Of a stretch of DNA of 64,000 nt, positions 1 through 12,257 are shown in pieces (position 1 is the first letter of the stretch; each line of letters begins with the position of its first letter). Position numbers and translations under genes: made by a program. The notes under the pieces are model-generated. The model saw nothing but the letters and a program-made list of their open reading frames with translations, made no database searches and was not told where the DNA came from. Source of the stretch: Muricea muricata (Eukaryota > Cnidaria > Anthozoa > Malacalcyonacea > Plexauridae); contig OY979719.1 of the NCBI GenBank assembly GCA_963855995.1, positions 18,509,312-18,573,311 on the forward strand, read 5' to 3'.

Positions 1-103
1 AGTTGCAATGCTGTTATAATGTCCATTAAATGTTTTGAGTGTTTTCTTGAGACTCGATGACAATGTCTTCAAGGTATTGCCGAGGTTGACGTTATTGATA
101 GCG

Positions 104-109
104 TTTATT
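104..109 (-). promoter_or_regulatory. candidate polyadenylation signal of the mucin-like gene
   Basis: Read on the minus strand this is AATAAA, about 300 bases past the stop codon of the mucin-like gene at 402. Position and motif fit a 3' end signal. The 1-401 interval holds nothing else I recognise and is taken as 3' UTR and flank. Confidence 0.4.
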
Positions 110-401
110 TATTAGCTATATTGAAAAGCATTTAAGATAATATACATTGCAGTTGTACAAGTTTGTTTCATTTGGGCGGGCGGTGTGTATTTATAGATTT
201 GTGCACACAGAACGTGAAAAACAGTCGATAAAACAGTCGAAATTGGTAGGGTAGAACACGAGTATATAACTATTTTTTCCCAATTATAGCAATCCCACTT
301 GCTGATATCTCTGAGAGCTACAATATTTTTGTCATAGCTCACTAAAGTTAAGATCCTTTGTTATAGAAACCCTTTTAACGTCTACTGTCGATGTATCTAA
401 T

Positions 402-3400
402 TTAGACTTTACCACATTTGAAATTTCCCCACATCACGATCTGCCCATCGTGTCTACAGGTCATTCCATAACACCAACCAGAGCCATCATTCCCCCGCGT
501 AATTTCTCCTACTGGATACTCCTTGCCATCATAATTGCATGTTATTGGACCTGAAGGAGTCGTTTCCAGGGGGGTTGGCGTGGTTCTGAGACTATGCCTG
601 CAATGCCAGTCACCCCACAGGTACAACTCCCCGTTGTCCTGACAGACAACTTTGTAGCACCAGCCGTCCACGTCAACACCTTGTTTGATTACGCCAGGAG
701 AATATGTCGCACCTGAAAAAGTTATAGCAAAAGGTCATGTATGATGTTTGTGATGTTACCATGTTACTCTAAGTCCACACCGGCCAAGATGAGAAATATG
801 CCTGACCAAGGTTGGGATCGAACCTACTACCTTTGGAATGCTAGCCCAATGCTCAATCAACTGAGCTATGAGATATTTTGAAACTGCCCTAACTATATGT
901 TCTGTAAACTCAATCCTCGAGTTAAAAACAAGAAACGGTTGAGATGAAGACAAGAAATGATGGTTTTGAAATAAGACCGAAATTTTACAGTCTCGACAGT
1001 TTTTTGTTTTTAACTCGAGTATTGAGTTTACAAGATGTATTTCCTCGGAATATGTTTTATTTTGTATTTTATTAAATTGTCGTCCGGTCAAGAAACACAT
1101 GTTCTATGTCTTTGCAGAAGCAAATATGAAGAATAGTTGAGACATATACCGTTGTATAAGCACTTGATTTCCCTTGTTCTTGCGGCTGTTGTTGCAACAG
1201 TACTTGGAGGCTCGGTCGTTGTTGATTTGTCGCATTGCAAATTATTAATTGATACAATTTCACCTTCGTCTGTGCATGACACATCGAGACACCAGCCACT
1301 TCCATCTGATACCCGGCTTATCCTCCCTGGAGGATAGTACTTGTCGTTATAAACACACCCGGGTAAAGTGTTCCTGATTTCGGTCGTCGGTGGCTCTGCA
1401 GGTTCACAGGTGGCGCTCACCCATTGGATAACCACTCCCGAGATGTCACAAATTACTCCATAGCAACGACCGTCTGTTAAAGTACCACGAGTCACTTCTC
1501 CGGGCGGGTGAAGTGCTCCCTCGTAGTAACATCGTAGTTTTTCTGGTTTTGTTGTTTGCGGAGGTTGTGTGGGGGTTATTTGCTGGGGTTTTGTAGGTAC
1601 ATCTGTGGTTCTTGTAGTGGAATCAAATGATAGTATTGTACTGTCGGGTATTTTTGTAGTAGTATCAGGGATATCAGTTGTTTTATTAGAGCTTCTTACA
1701 GTGTCAGGAATGATTGAGGTTCTTGTGGGCGGTTTTAAAGTACTGTTAGGATTATTGCTATTTGTGCTAGGAGTTCGGGTAACTTGTGATGGCTTTGTGC
1801 CTTCGAGGTTCACTTCACAATTTTCCCACACTATCATCTCTCCATCTTTACATACTAACCCAGAACACAAGTTGCCCCCAGTCGTTGCTAGATCACCCTC
1901 TTCATAATATCTTCCTTCATAGAAACATCGGGATGGTTCAGGATCTTGAGTTATCCCCGAGAGAACTGGTTTGGGACCAGAGAGACTATCTTTGGATATT
2001 TTTTCAGGTATGTCACTACAGTTCACAGATATCAATCGACCATCCTGGCAGATCCACCCCGAACACCAATTGTCTCTATCGAAATTTTGAGAAATAATGT
2101 CACCTTCTTCATAATATTTTCCTTCGTGAAAACACATTTTTGCCTTGGCAGGTTTAGTGACGTTGTTAGTTTCAGTGATAGTGTTGGTATGTCGGGGTAG
2201 ATCTGGTGTCTTAGTGGCATTTCTGCTTTGAGCAGTGGGGTTGGATGTGGAGCTACGGGTCGTGGTTTGTTTTGTGATTGGTATGCCAGTATTTTCCACC
2301 TTCACTTCACAATTATCCCATATTACCATCTCACCATCCTTACATATCAACCCAGAACACCAATCGTTCCCAGTTGTCGCTAGATCATCTTCTTCGTAAA
2401 ATCTTCCTTCATGAAAACATAAAGTTGGCTCAGGACCTCCAGTTGTGAGAGGTATAACTAGTTTGGGACTAGAGGGGTCTCCTTTGGATATTGTATCAGA
2501 TATATAACTACAGTTCACAGATATCAATCGACCATCTTTGCAGATCCACCCTGAACACCAATTGTCACTATCGAAATCTTCAGAAATAATGTCACCTTCC
2601 TCGTAATATGTTTCGTTGTGGAAACACAGTTTTGCCTCAGGAGCTGTAGTAATGTTTTTAGTTTCAATGGTGAGTTGAGAAAGAGTTATATCTGGTGTGT
2701 TGGTAGTATCTCTACTTTGTGTAGTGGGGCTGAATCTAAACCCAGGGGTCGTCGTTTGTTTTGCATTGGGCTGGTCAATGCTTTCGACCTTCGCTTCACA
2801 ATTATCCCATATTACCATCTCACCATCCTTACATATCAACCCAGAACACCAATCGTTCCCAGTTGTCGCTAGATCATCTTCTTCGTAAAATCTTCCTTCA
2901 TGAAAACATAGAGTTGGCTCAGGACCTCCAGTTGTGAGAGGTATAACTAGTTTGGGACTAGAGGGGTCTTCTTTGGATATTGTATCAGATATATCACTAC
3001 AGTTCACAGATATCAATCGACCATCTTTGCAGATCCACCCTGAACACCAATTGTCACTATCGAAATCTTCAGAAATAATGTCACCTTCCTCGTAATATGT
3101 TTCGTTGTGGAAACACAGTTTTGCCTCAGGAGCTGTAGTAATGCTTTTAGTTTCAATGGTGGGTTGAGAAAGAGTTATATTTGGTGTGTTGGTAGTATCT
3201 CTACTTTGTGTAGTGGGGCTGAATCTAAACCCAGGGGTCGTCGTTTGTTTTGCATTGGGCTGGTCAATGCTTTCGACCTTCGCTTCACAATTATCCCATA
3301 TTACCATCGCACCATCCTTACATATCAACCCAGAACACCAGTCGTTCCCAGTTGTCGCTAGATCACCTTCTTCGTAATATCTTCCTTCATGAAAACATAG

Positions 3401-5716
3401 AGGTAGTTCAGGACCTCTAGTTGTTAAAGGTGTAACTAGTTTGGGATTAGAGATGTCTTCATTAGATATTATATCGGTTATATCACCACAGTTTAAAGAT
3501 ATCAATTGCCCATCCTTGCATATTAAACCTGAACACCAATTATCCCCATTAAAATTTTCAGAGATAATGTCACCTTCTTCGTAAAATGTTCCGTTGTGGA
3601 GACACAGCTTTGGTCCAGGTGTAGTTTGAGTTGTAGCGAATAATGACAGAGGTTTACTGGAAAGTACAACTGGTGTGCCCATCTTTGTGGATGTCGGCAG
3701 ATTGGTGTTTATAGTTGGATTGTTCGTTTCCGACAGTATGTTAGTCTTCATTGTGCGTGTACCTGTTGGATCTGTTGCTTTCACAGGTTGGTCAGTACCT
3801 GAACTGGGAAAGTAGGTGATTGTGTCAGAAATGGTGAGCTTTGCAAAAATAGCGTTTGTTACCGGGTTGGTCTGGGGCTGATGTAGTACTGAAGTGCTCC
3901 CACAATCTCCCTCTCCGTAGGGAACTAGCACCCCTTCACTACAATACAACGTCTCGCAATCCCCGCTTCCCTCACCAGAGTATACTATTTCACCATCATT
4001 ATAGTAAACTCCGTTGTAGTAACACAGAGTGCTGGAGACACTTGAGGTAGATTTTGGCTCCGTGGCTAAACTGGCACAATTGAAGTCATTCCATGAATCC
4101 ACTTTTCCACCATTGCAATACCACCCCGAACACCAATCAAACCCGTGGTATATCCGTGAAATAATATCACCATTTTCATAATATAGCCCTTCAAAGAAGC
4201 ACCAACCAATTGATTGAGGACTGGTCGGAGGAAGTGTGGTTCTAGGGCTGGTCAGAGGAGGTGTGCTTCCAGGCATAGCCACAAGAGGTGTGTTTCCAGG
4301 GGTGGTCGGAGGTGGTGTAGTTCCAGGGACGGCGGGACTCCTCCCCTTGGTGCTTCGAACGGTGGAGGGAGGACGTATGCTTCCAAGGGTGGATGGAGGT
4401 GTGCTTCTAAGGGTAGGGGCTTCGGAGCTTGACGGGGGAGAAGGGGTCGTTTCGTCGTTGGATTCAAATGTTGTTGATAATGTGGGAGGAATTGTCGATT
4501 GGCTGGTGGCTGTTGTAAGTGGTGTCGTAGTTTCAGGAAGGGACGTTGGAGGAGAGGGTGTTGTTGTGGGGAGTGTTGATGTGGTAGTCTGGCAATTCCA
4601 ATTATCCCAACCAACAATATAACCATCTTCTTGGCAGATCAATCCACCACACCAATTACCAGATTTTTCTTTGCTAATTTCTCCAGGGGGGTAAAACTTT
4701 CCATCGTGCATGCATCCTGTTGGTGTAGAAGGTAGCTCTGTAGTAGGAGGAGGAGGGATGGTCGTAGAAGAGGATGGAGAAGTGGTGTGTTGGAAAGGAG
4801 TGGTTGAAGAGATGGTAGAAGAGAAAGGGGAGGTCGTAGGAAGGGCTGTAGGGCCACAATTCCAATCGTCCCAAGGTATCGCATGACCATCACTATTACA
4901 GTACATACCATAGCACCATCCATGACCATCTGATCCTTTAGATATTTCTGACCCGGGGGTATAAAACTTTCCTTCATATTCACAACCTTCGGCCATTGGC
5001 GGGCTAGTTTCTGGAGGCCAAGTGTTAAATGAAGCTGAGCTAGAGGGGCTGTGCGGTGTTCTCCCTGGCGTCGTGGTTTGTGTTGTGGTTATTTTTGATG
5101 TGATAGTAGAGGAGGTGGAAGTGGTGTATGAAGGGGGTGTAGTTATATCTGATGTGGTGGAAGGGAATGGAGAAGTGGTATGTGGGGATGTAGTAGTTGT
5201 CGAAAGACAATTGAAATTGTCCCAGTTAATTATGTTACCCCCATGATCACAATACATCCCATAACACCATCCTTCCCCATCATTTCCTTCACCAAAGCTC
5301 TCACCATATGAATAAAACTTCCCATTGTACTCGCAGCCTGATGGTGTGGGTGGGTTTGTAGTACTAGGTTCAGTTGTAGAAGCTTCGCATTCATAGTTAT
5401 CCCAGGAGATTGCACGACCATCAGTGTCGCAGTACAATCCATAACACCATCCGTTCCCATCAGTTCCTTCAGCAAAGTTTTCCCCCGGCAAATAAAACTT
5501 CCCGTTATACTCACAGGCTGGAAAAGGTATTGTATAGGGGGGTGCAGGCTCTTTGTTAGCGGGTGGTACGCTAGATTTTAAGGCTGCACGTTCAGGAAGA
5601 AATTTGGCAGTTGGCATCGGTGTTTGTTTCATATCAGTCTTAGCATGACGCGTTAGTGGCTTGGCATGAAGCAACGGCAGTATATGGATCGTGAAGGAAA
5701 CTATGAACACAAACAT
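402..5716 (-). CDS. secreted mucin-like protein with 18 four-cysteine (VWC-like) modules
   Basis: Two coding exons, 5716-1150 and 712-402 on the minus strand, encode 1625 residues. The 437-base intron (1149-713) has a GT donor and CAG acceptor and joins a module cleanly (CLYNG/ATYSPG). The first ~18 residues (MFVFIVSFTIHILPLLHA) are a typical signal peptide. Eighteen modules follow, each about 40 residues: C-x2-x-G-x-[FY]Y-x2-G-[DE], then GWCYG-x-[YI]C, then a G and a closing W-D-N-x-C. The linkers are rich in Thr, Pro and Ser, as in O-glycosylated mucins. Modules 7-14 alternate between two subtypes (GDIIS and GDLATT). No membrane segment or GPI-type tail is seen and the protein ends just after the last module, so it is probably secreted into mucus or extracellular matrix. 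The spacing recalls the first half of a von Willebrand C domain but has only four cysteines. A TTTAG just before the ATG could be a 5' UTR splice acceptor. The gene structure is secure; the function is inferred. Confidence 0.85.
797..872 (-). repeat. tRNA-derived SINE relic in the mucin-like gene intron
   Basis: On the minus strand the segment has an A-box-like TAGCTCAGTTGATTGAGCA (868-850) and a perfect B-box GGTTCGATCCC (824-814) at tRNA spacing. The downstream bases GGTCAGGCATATTTCT recur beside the related copy at 11290-11357, which marks a dispersed SINE and not a functional tRNA gene. Confidence 0.6.
1811..3770 (-). repeat. coding tandem repeat, 489-base unit, in the mucin-like gene
   Basis: The unit encodes 163 residues: a GDIIS-type module, a GDLATT-type module and their Thr-rich linkers. 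Copies start near 1811, 2300, 2789 and 3278. The 2300-2788 and 2789-3277 copies are almost identical at DNA level over their whole length, linkers included. The outer copies have diverged. A unit length divisible by three keeps the frame. Confidence 0.85.
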
Positions 5717-6209
5717 CTCTAAATAAAATCAAAGAGAAAGAATAATACTTTTTAAGATGGAGCAATGTGCAGTGAAAACAAACAAAAGCCTTCGCTCCAA
5801 ACGTCAAATTCTGCTTCTATTGTTTCAGGTAGTGAAAAATCCTATCTTTTTGTGCACTTTTTGTTCGGCTGTCTGTGAATATAGAGCGCAACGTCCGTAA
5901 ATTTATCTAAATTGTTCGCTTGAGTTCGTGTAAGGTGTTATTAATGAAGACTACAGGCAAGTGTAAAAATACATGATTGACGTAAGTGCAGGTCTAGCCT
6001 GGACGTCGCTCATTGAATTGTGAGGGTTGGACCGCTGTCAGCATGTCTAGCTGTAAAACTGTAAAGCGCAAACGCGATAACGCCTCTATTCAAACGTTAA
6101 ATTATATGAATAGAGAAACTATTTGAACGTAAAAAGTGTCTCACTTCGGCAATTTCAGTCTTTGTAGCAACATATCGTAAAGGTAGAACCAGTTCGTGTT
6201 CGAGGTTTC
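5717..6209. other. upstream flank of the mucin-like gene
   Basis: AT-rich, with no open reading frame or splice pattern I would support. It presumably holds the promoter and 5' UTR of the minus-strand gene ending at 5716, but I see no convincing TATA box. Confidence 0.4.
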
Positions 6210-6620
6210 CAATGGACCGATTGCATTATGGACAGAATTTTGAAAAAAAGTTGAAGTGGGGAAATTCATTACCACAGCACTGAAGAGCATCCTAAAATTA
6301 GTAAGATTGCAAAGTTTGGTCACGAAATGTGGTAAAATAAGGAAAATATAGCCCTGCAAAGTTTGCAAATTTTGTATACTTTTGTATTACTTACTGAAAA
6401 TTGATACCGTTTTTTCGATGTTGGTATCAATTTTCCGTGCGTAATACAAAAATATACAAAATTTGCAATCTTCACAGGCTTACATTTTCCTCATTTTACA
6501 ACGTTTCGCAACCGAACTTTTCAATTTTACTAATTTTAGGATGCTCTTCAATGCTGTGGTAATAAATTTTCCTGTTTCAACTTTTTTCAAAATTTTGCCC
6601 ATAATGCAATCGGTTAAAGC
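6210..6620. mobile_element. MITE family A, diverged copy with long inverted arms
   Basis: The two halves fold on each other around 6410: ACCGATTGCATTATGG on the left matches CCATAATGCAATCGGT on the right, and AGAGCATCCTAAAATTAGTA matches TACTAATTTTAGGATGCTCT. The inner arms (GTATTAC...ATTGATACC) are also shared. The same family recurs at 57731-58145 and 59640-59872. No coding capacity is seen, so it is a non-autonomous foldback element. Confidence 0.75.
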
Positions 6621-8913
6621 TCGGTATTGCTATAAATGTGTTGATATTACAGATTTATAGTATGCTCTAGAACTGCCCACCTGCATATAAAAAGCGTATT
6701 AAGTGCTTTTAGCACTTATGATGCTGAGTTGGAAAGTTGAAATAAAATAATTTGGCAACCAATCACTTCGCATCTTCATGGTCTGTTTTTTTTTATCCGA
6801 TGTAGAACTTATCCAGGATACAGGAAATTTAAAAATATTTTACGATAATTTCCTGCATTCCAATGTGTTAATGTTTCCGCTATAGAAATCCCCCTGGATA
6901 CATTTGCAAAGGCCTAGGATCGCAATAAATTACCTTTCATTGAAGACAAACGAAATATCAATTACTCAGGCAAAGAAAAGTATTTTAAATACCACTGACC
7001 TTTCCAAATGTAGTATGAAAAAGTCTCAATTATCAAGACAACCCGAACGGATGAGTGTCTGTGTGTTTTAATCTGACATCGATCATTGTTAACCTCAAAT
7101 TACACTCAAAATACTTGAGCACTTTATTAAATCATCGCTATTTTCAAGCTCACACCACGATAACTATCTACGCAGCCAAGCGTTTTCCTCTGCAAACGCT
7201 GGAAAATCTCTTCCTCTCTCGTGAAGCAATAATTGTGATAAGATAAGGTGTCGAGTGACTAGACTTACTTTAATCGTTCTCACATGCATGATGAGTTGCG
7301 AAACTCGCACATTGGATCTCTTAGAATACGGCATGTAAACGATTAACCGTAATAGGCACGACCGCACACTAGCAAATTTTAGTTTGTCATGTTTGCACTT
7401 GAAGTGCACTATTGTTTCACATGGTTGTTAATAATAAAAATTGTCATTCTTTGCTTTTATAGAATGTACATGACCTTTAAGAAAATTGTCGCATATCGGC
7501 GCCGGAATTTATGCTAATATAGTAATATTGACCTGTGCAACCTTTGCGGAATTGCTTTAGTGTGACATTACATTGCATGTACCTTGAGCGTCAATCCCCA
7601 ACGCAGAATTTAAAATGTTTCTATCCAGTTTTATTAAGTCATAGTTCATACATTTCACATAGCAACAAATGCATAACCACAGAGCACATGGAAAGTGTGT
7701 ATTTGATTACGAATCATTACAGCCAGGTCGATTGTGTTCTATCGTCTCTTCTGAGGCAGACAAAATAAACACCAAAATAAGAATAGCAGAGAAGATATTA
7801 TTCTTTATAAATATCAATAAAGACATCAATATAGAATTAGAAGTGTTTAAATTCGTGGCATAAATGAAACTTTAAATGATATAGACGCACGTCTATCTTG
7901 CCCTCTGTGCCAGCCTGCGCGAATTTGCGCGCCACCAAAAGTGGTGAAGCTCTACGACGCATATCGTGCAAATAAGCAGGATTTCGGCATTATTCGGGCT
8001 AGCTTAAACACACAGCACAATGCTTCTGTTATATCCACGCGTCTTGAACAAATATTAGAGAACTTACCGAAGTCAAATGCTTTTTCTAAACCGATACACT
8101 GCAGCTGTTCCTTCTGCGTTCAAGTATTGCCCTTAAAAGAGCGACTTAGTGGAAATTGAACCCTGGTGTTTCGATGTGTTTAGACTGACTCAGTTCTGTT
8201 TGTTTAATTGTTTTTGTACACACAGCCCCTCACTTTTCTATACATACCACTGTGTGTGTGTTTTGATCGTATTGTGATCGGATATCACTGATGACAAGTC
8301 TGGAGTTATTTATTGACAAAAGCAATGTACTGAGTGACGCAGACAGAACCACCAACACATGTGTGTAATCACGTCTCCAGGAACGTCACGACCTAATTCA
8401 CTCGCATTTATAATTTTATTGCTCGGTTACCATTGTGAATATGATTAGAATGAAATAGTGCTAATTTGTAAACGATTCCGACATTCAAATCTTTACGATT
8501 CAAGTTAGCATTGAACTGAGGACAGTTGTTTATCAATAGGATAACCTTAATAAGTCCGCTAATTGAATTTGACGCATTTCAGGAGAGACAATGAAAAATA
8601 CATTTTTTTTTTAAATTTGCTGAACGACACATCGGAGTTATTATGAGAAGGCGTTGACCCATAAAGCGAAAACAACTGCGGTAATGCTATACCTGCGCTA
8701 ATGTTAGTGTGGTTTTTTCTCAGAAAGAGAGAATGCAGAAGCGACAGTATGGAGACTTCATCTTTGTGCAAACTGCATTTTATCGTCACGCCAAAGTCTT
8801 CATGTAGAAACTTCGTTCATCGCGATCAGTTTAATGGTACTCAAGTCCTACATAAGCACTGCATAGCCTCCCGTGTGGTAGATTCGAGATTTTTCCTAAT
8901 GGATTTCATATAG
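6621..8913. other. intergenic, no gene recognised
   Basis: Short open frames on both strands are of the size expected by chance and none has a recognisable domain, splice context or compositional signature. No RNA gene is recognised. Confidence 0.5.
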
Positions 8914-8919
8914 TTTATT
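8914..8919 (-). promoter_or_regulatory. candidate polyadenylation signal of the coiled-coil gene
   Basis: AATAAA on the minus strand, about 40 bases beyond the TAA stop at 8962-8960, which is a normal distance for a short 3' UTR. Confidence 0.5.
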
Positions 8920-8959
8920 GAGTATTCAGTACTGAAAAACACGTTATTCTCTGTTTAAA

Positions 8960-11900
8960 TTAGTTGCCAAAAATAGATATAATCTGTTCTTTGATAGCGT
9001 TGTCCTTCTGCTGACGAGAATTCAATTCATTTTTTAGCGTGTCTCTCTCACGTTGATAAAGAACAATCTTTCCTTGCAGTGACTCGACGAGAGCATTCTT
9101 TCCTTCCAACTTTTCATCCAACTCGTCTTTTATTTCTCGAAACTTTTGTTGAAGTGATTTTTGTTGGGATTGCATGTTAGCTTTGTATTGTTCGTTCTCG
9201 TGCTGCAAAAAATAAGACAAAAGTTCTGTTTAGCGCGTGGGAGGGGTGCTCTACTCACTGGGGGGGGAGGAGGGATGCCTCTCTGCAGACTGAGAGGGGT
9301 GCATTGATCGAGATGGTATTTCTCTACAGCAGTTGCAGTTCTACAGACTGAGGGAAGAGGAGGCAGTCATGAAGGGAGACATTCCCACAGGATTGCCACA
9401 CACTGTGTTCCACACACTTTGTGTAATCCGCACAGTGTTTTCACACCAACCTTTAACTTGTTAATATAAGAATGAGTGATTTTATCTGCAGCAGTTTTAA
9501 CCAGAAGATTTTGACGTATGTCCTCTTTTTCTTCCTTTAGTTTGCGATATTTCACTTGACATGCTTCCATTTTGGCCAGAATTTCGTTATTCTCCCTCTG
9601 TAGTTCACCGAGCTGATACAAATGTCGATATTCATGTTTCTTTTTCTCTGCAATCTCGCGGTTCAGCTCGTCTCGTTCTTCTGTCAATGCATCGATTTGA
9701 CTGTCTTTTATAGCGACAAGACCTCGTATGCATGACGCCATATTTGATCCTTTGGTCTTCTCGCCTTCAATTGAACGTTGCCTTTGAATCCCTGCAGAAT
9801 GTTAGGTACATATAGATCATGAATTTCAGGTTGCCAGGGTGAACCCAGATTTTTATTACCCATGGAGGGTGAATTGCGCTCAGTGGTGATTTTTTAAACA
9901 ACGGCACCAGGAGCCGGTTGTACGAGGGGTGGATATGGCGAAATCTACCCGGAGAGTGATTTTTTCAACTGCTGCTAAAAGCAATGGTATTGAACTCCAC
10001 ACAGATAAATGACTTGAACTAAAAAATACTGAACTTTATCATTGGTTCAACCAGTAGTTACTGATCATGTTTAGAAAGTCTGAAAAATATAACAATTCGG
10101 TGGATAGCACATTTTCACCTTTCGTACAACCAAACCTTGTAGGGGTATTGAACTCACAAGAGATAAAAACTGACTTTAACTCAAAAATGCTGGGTCTAAC
10201 CAGTTACTGAACATGCTTATACAAAGTTTGAGAGAATCACTATTCAATGCATAGCACTATTTGCCTTTTCTAACACTACGACCACATACCGGCAATGCTT
10301 TCCAAGCTAGCGAGTTCTTCGTCTCTAATATCAGACTGTTGAAAAATTCCTTGCATTTCAACAACAACAGCAAGGTGTTCCTGATCAATCTTTCCGCAAC
10401 CGCCGGCATGTTCGTCATCCGCTAAATCCGTATCTGCGTTTTCTTCCCTCTCAATAGTAGCTTTCAACAAGTCCTTGCTTTCATCTACGCTCTCTTTAAG
10501 TTGTCCAAGTTGTTGTGTTGCCTCGCCGTAACTCTCAACTAGCATTTTGAGTTGTTGTTCTAGCGTCTCGTACTGCTTCTTCTTTTGCACATCTTCGACA
10601 TTGCTAGGTTGCAGAAAATGAAATGTTTCAAAAGTTTAAAACTTCACGTCACTTTTTTTGTTTGTGACAAAGTAACTGGCGCTTCCATAGAAGAAGTTTG
10701 CAAAGTGCACCAAAAAAATGTGAAGTATTGTATTTTTATGAAACTTTACTAAATATTGAGACACATTAATATTGCTAGACATTGTATTGTTACCTTTGCA
10801 AGAAATCAATTTCCTTCATAAGCTTCGTTTTATCATTTTCCAATTTCGCCAACTGCTCTTTCAAAACATGAATTTCTTTTTCTTTTTCATTGAACTTCGT
10901 CTTTTGATCTATGGCCTTTTGTTTGAGGTCGTTGTTTTCTTTCTCCAGGAACGCGTTCTCTTTTAAACAACTTCTCACTCTGTCGCTGTTCAGTCCCTCA
11001 AACTGTTGTTTCGCGCGCTGAATTTCATCCAACGTTTTGGTGACCTCAGCGCAGATTGTTTCAGACTTTTCGACGAATGCCTTCAGAAAAGAATACGATT
11101 TTAGACGTAGGGAAATTTCTAAAGGTAAATTTGTATGTGAATAAGCTCCGGGATCAAGTTTGTTTCAACATCAAAATGCTTTCTTATTTATATACCTTTC
11201 GTAAATACAACATTTGATAAATTTGGTTTTTCATTGGCTTTGTAGTGCACGTTCTGGTCAATATACACACACAAGCAAGCTGCATGGGAAATATGCCTGA
11301 CCACGTTGGGAATCAAGCCTACGACAGTTGGAATGTTAGCCTGACGCTCTGACTCACGTGAAGACTTGTTTTAATACCTTTGCTTTCTCTGTATGTTTAT
11401 CCCCAATGTCTTTCATCTTAATCAGCTGAATCTGCATCTCTTGATTGCGTTTATTCAGTTGACTCGTCTCTTCCAGTAACTTTTTACAGTGTTCACGTTC
11501 TGCTTTCGTTTTGGCGATCTCTTCTTCCGTGTTCAGCAAAACGTTTGACATTTTCACGCTTAAATGTTCATTTTTCGACTCCAAATTTTTCACGGTTGCC
11601 AAGACGTTGCCAGACTCTCCAAGCTGTATCTCCGCTTGCTTCAGTCGTTCTAGAAGTTCGTTATTTTCAGCTTTCTTTTTCTCAAATGATTTTTGCAAGA
11701 ACCCACTTTGCTCTGTCAATCGTTCTTTGGTTTTTGTCAACTCGTTTATATCGTTTCTCAAATCTTCATTTTTCCTTTCGAGTGCTTTTATCTTTTCCGT
11801 TTGCCCTAAATGTTTTTGCTTGGATTCCTCGAGTTCCACTTGGAACTTGTGCAGTTGTAATATCATACCTACAAATGATTTGGTAAGCATACGTATTGTT

Positions 11901-12257
11901 TAAAAGATGTTGGGTTTTACCGTACTCAAATAACGTCAGTATGCGCTGGGGTAGTTCGTTTTTTATTCGTTCATGATACGTTATGTATCACGTTTATGTA
12001 TTTCGTAATTACTACTGTGCGGTAAAGGGTATGTGCTTGCACGATTTGCGACAGCTTGTCACAACAAGTCTGTTGTAAGTTGTCAAAACTCGTGACTTAA
12101 CAAGTGATTTTTAAAATTTGTGATCCATGGGCTTGCTGATCAAGTTGTTTCAACAAGTCTGCAAATGACAAACGACAGTAATTTCTGACGTACCATTAAT
12201 TCCACCAATTAGCTGTTCTGGTTTTACCGCTAAATCGTCTTCGACCTTCTCCGCCAT
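8960..12257 (-). CDS. 579-residue coiled-coil protein, function unknown
   Basis: Six exons on the minus strand: 12257-12194, 11868-11378, 11080-10794, 10603-10290, 9791-9451 and 9202-8960. All have GT donors and AG acceptors, the phases agree at every junction, and the total of 1740 bases gives 579 residues plus stop. The protein starts MAEKVEDDLAVKPEQ and is nearly all Lys/Glu/Gln/Leu-rich heptad-like helix, apart from an acidic, Gly-containing break near residue 360 (NADTDLADDEHAGGCG). There is no signal peptide, membrane segment, motor or kinase domain. Such proteins are usually cytoskeletal, centrosomal/ciliary, golgin-like or synaptonemal. I do not recognise the family and assign no function. 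The first exon is short (21 codons) and holds the only upstream ATG in frame. Introns 2 and 4 carry repeats (11290-11357, 9880-10270). Confidence 0.85.
9880..10270. repeat. dispersed intronic repeat, two adjacent partial copies
   Basis: Both halves contain the string of motifs 'TATTGAACTC', 'GACTT-AACT-AAAAATACTG', 'CAGTTACTGA-CATG' and 'AGAAAGT-TGA'. The same order is found in atlastin introns at 21990-22215 and 24530-24745. No clear terminal repeats or coding frame were seen. Confidence 0.6.
11290..11357 (-). repeat. degenerate tRNA-derived SINE in intron 2 of the coiled-coil gene
   Basis: It shares AATATGCCTGACCA and the tRNA-like order of the copy at 797-872, but its B box (TTGATTCCCAACG on the minus strand) has decayed. 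It is probably an inactive copy of the same family. Confidence 0.45.

Noticed and set aside
797..872. Functional tRNA gene on the minus strand
   Set aside because: The B box is perfect but the rest does not fold as a clean cloverleaf. It lies in an intron, and its flank is shared with the copy at 11290-11357, so it is a SINE relic.
1569..5246. Several plus-strand open frames (for example 4236-4622) as genes
   Set aside because: They are reverse-strand shadows of the Thr/Pro/Ser-rich linkers and repeated modules of the minus-strand mucin-like gene.
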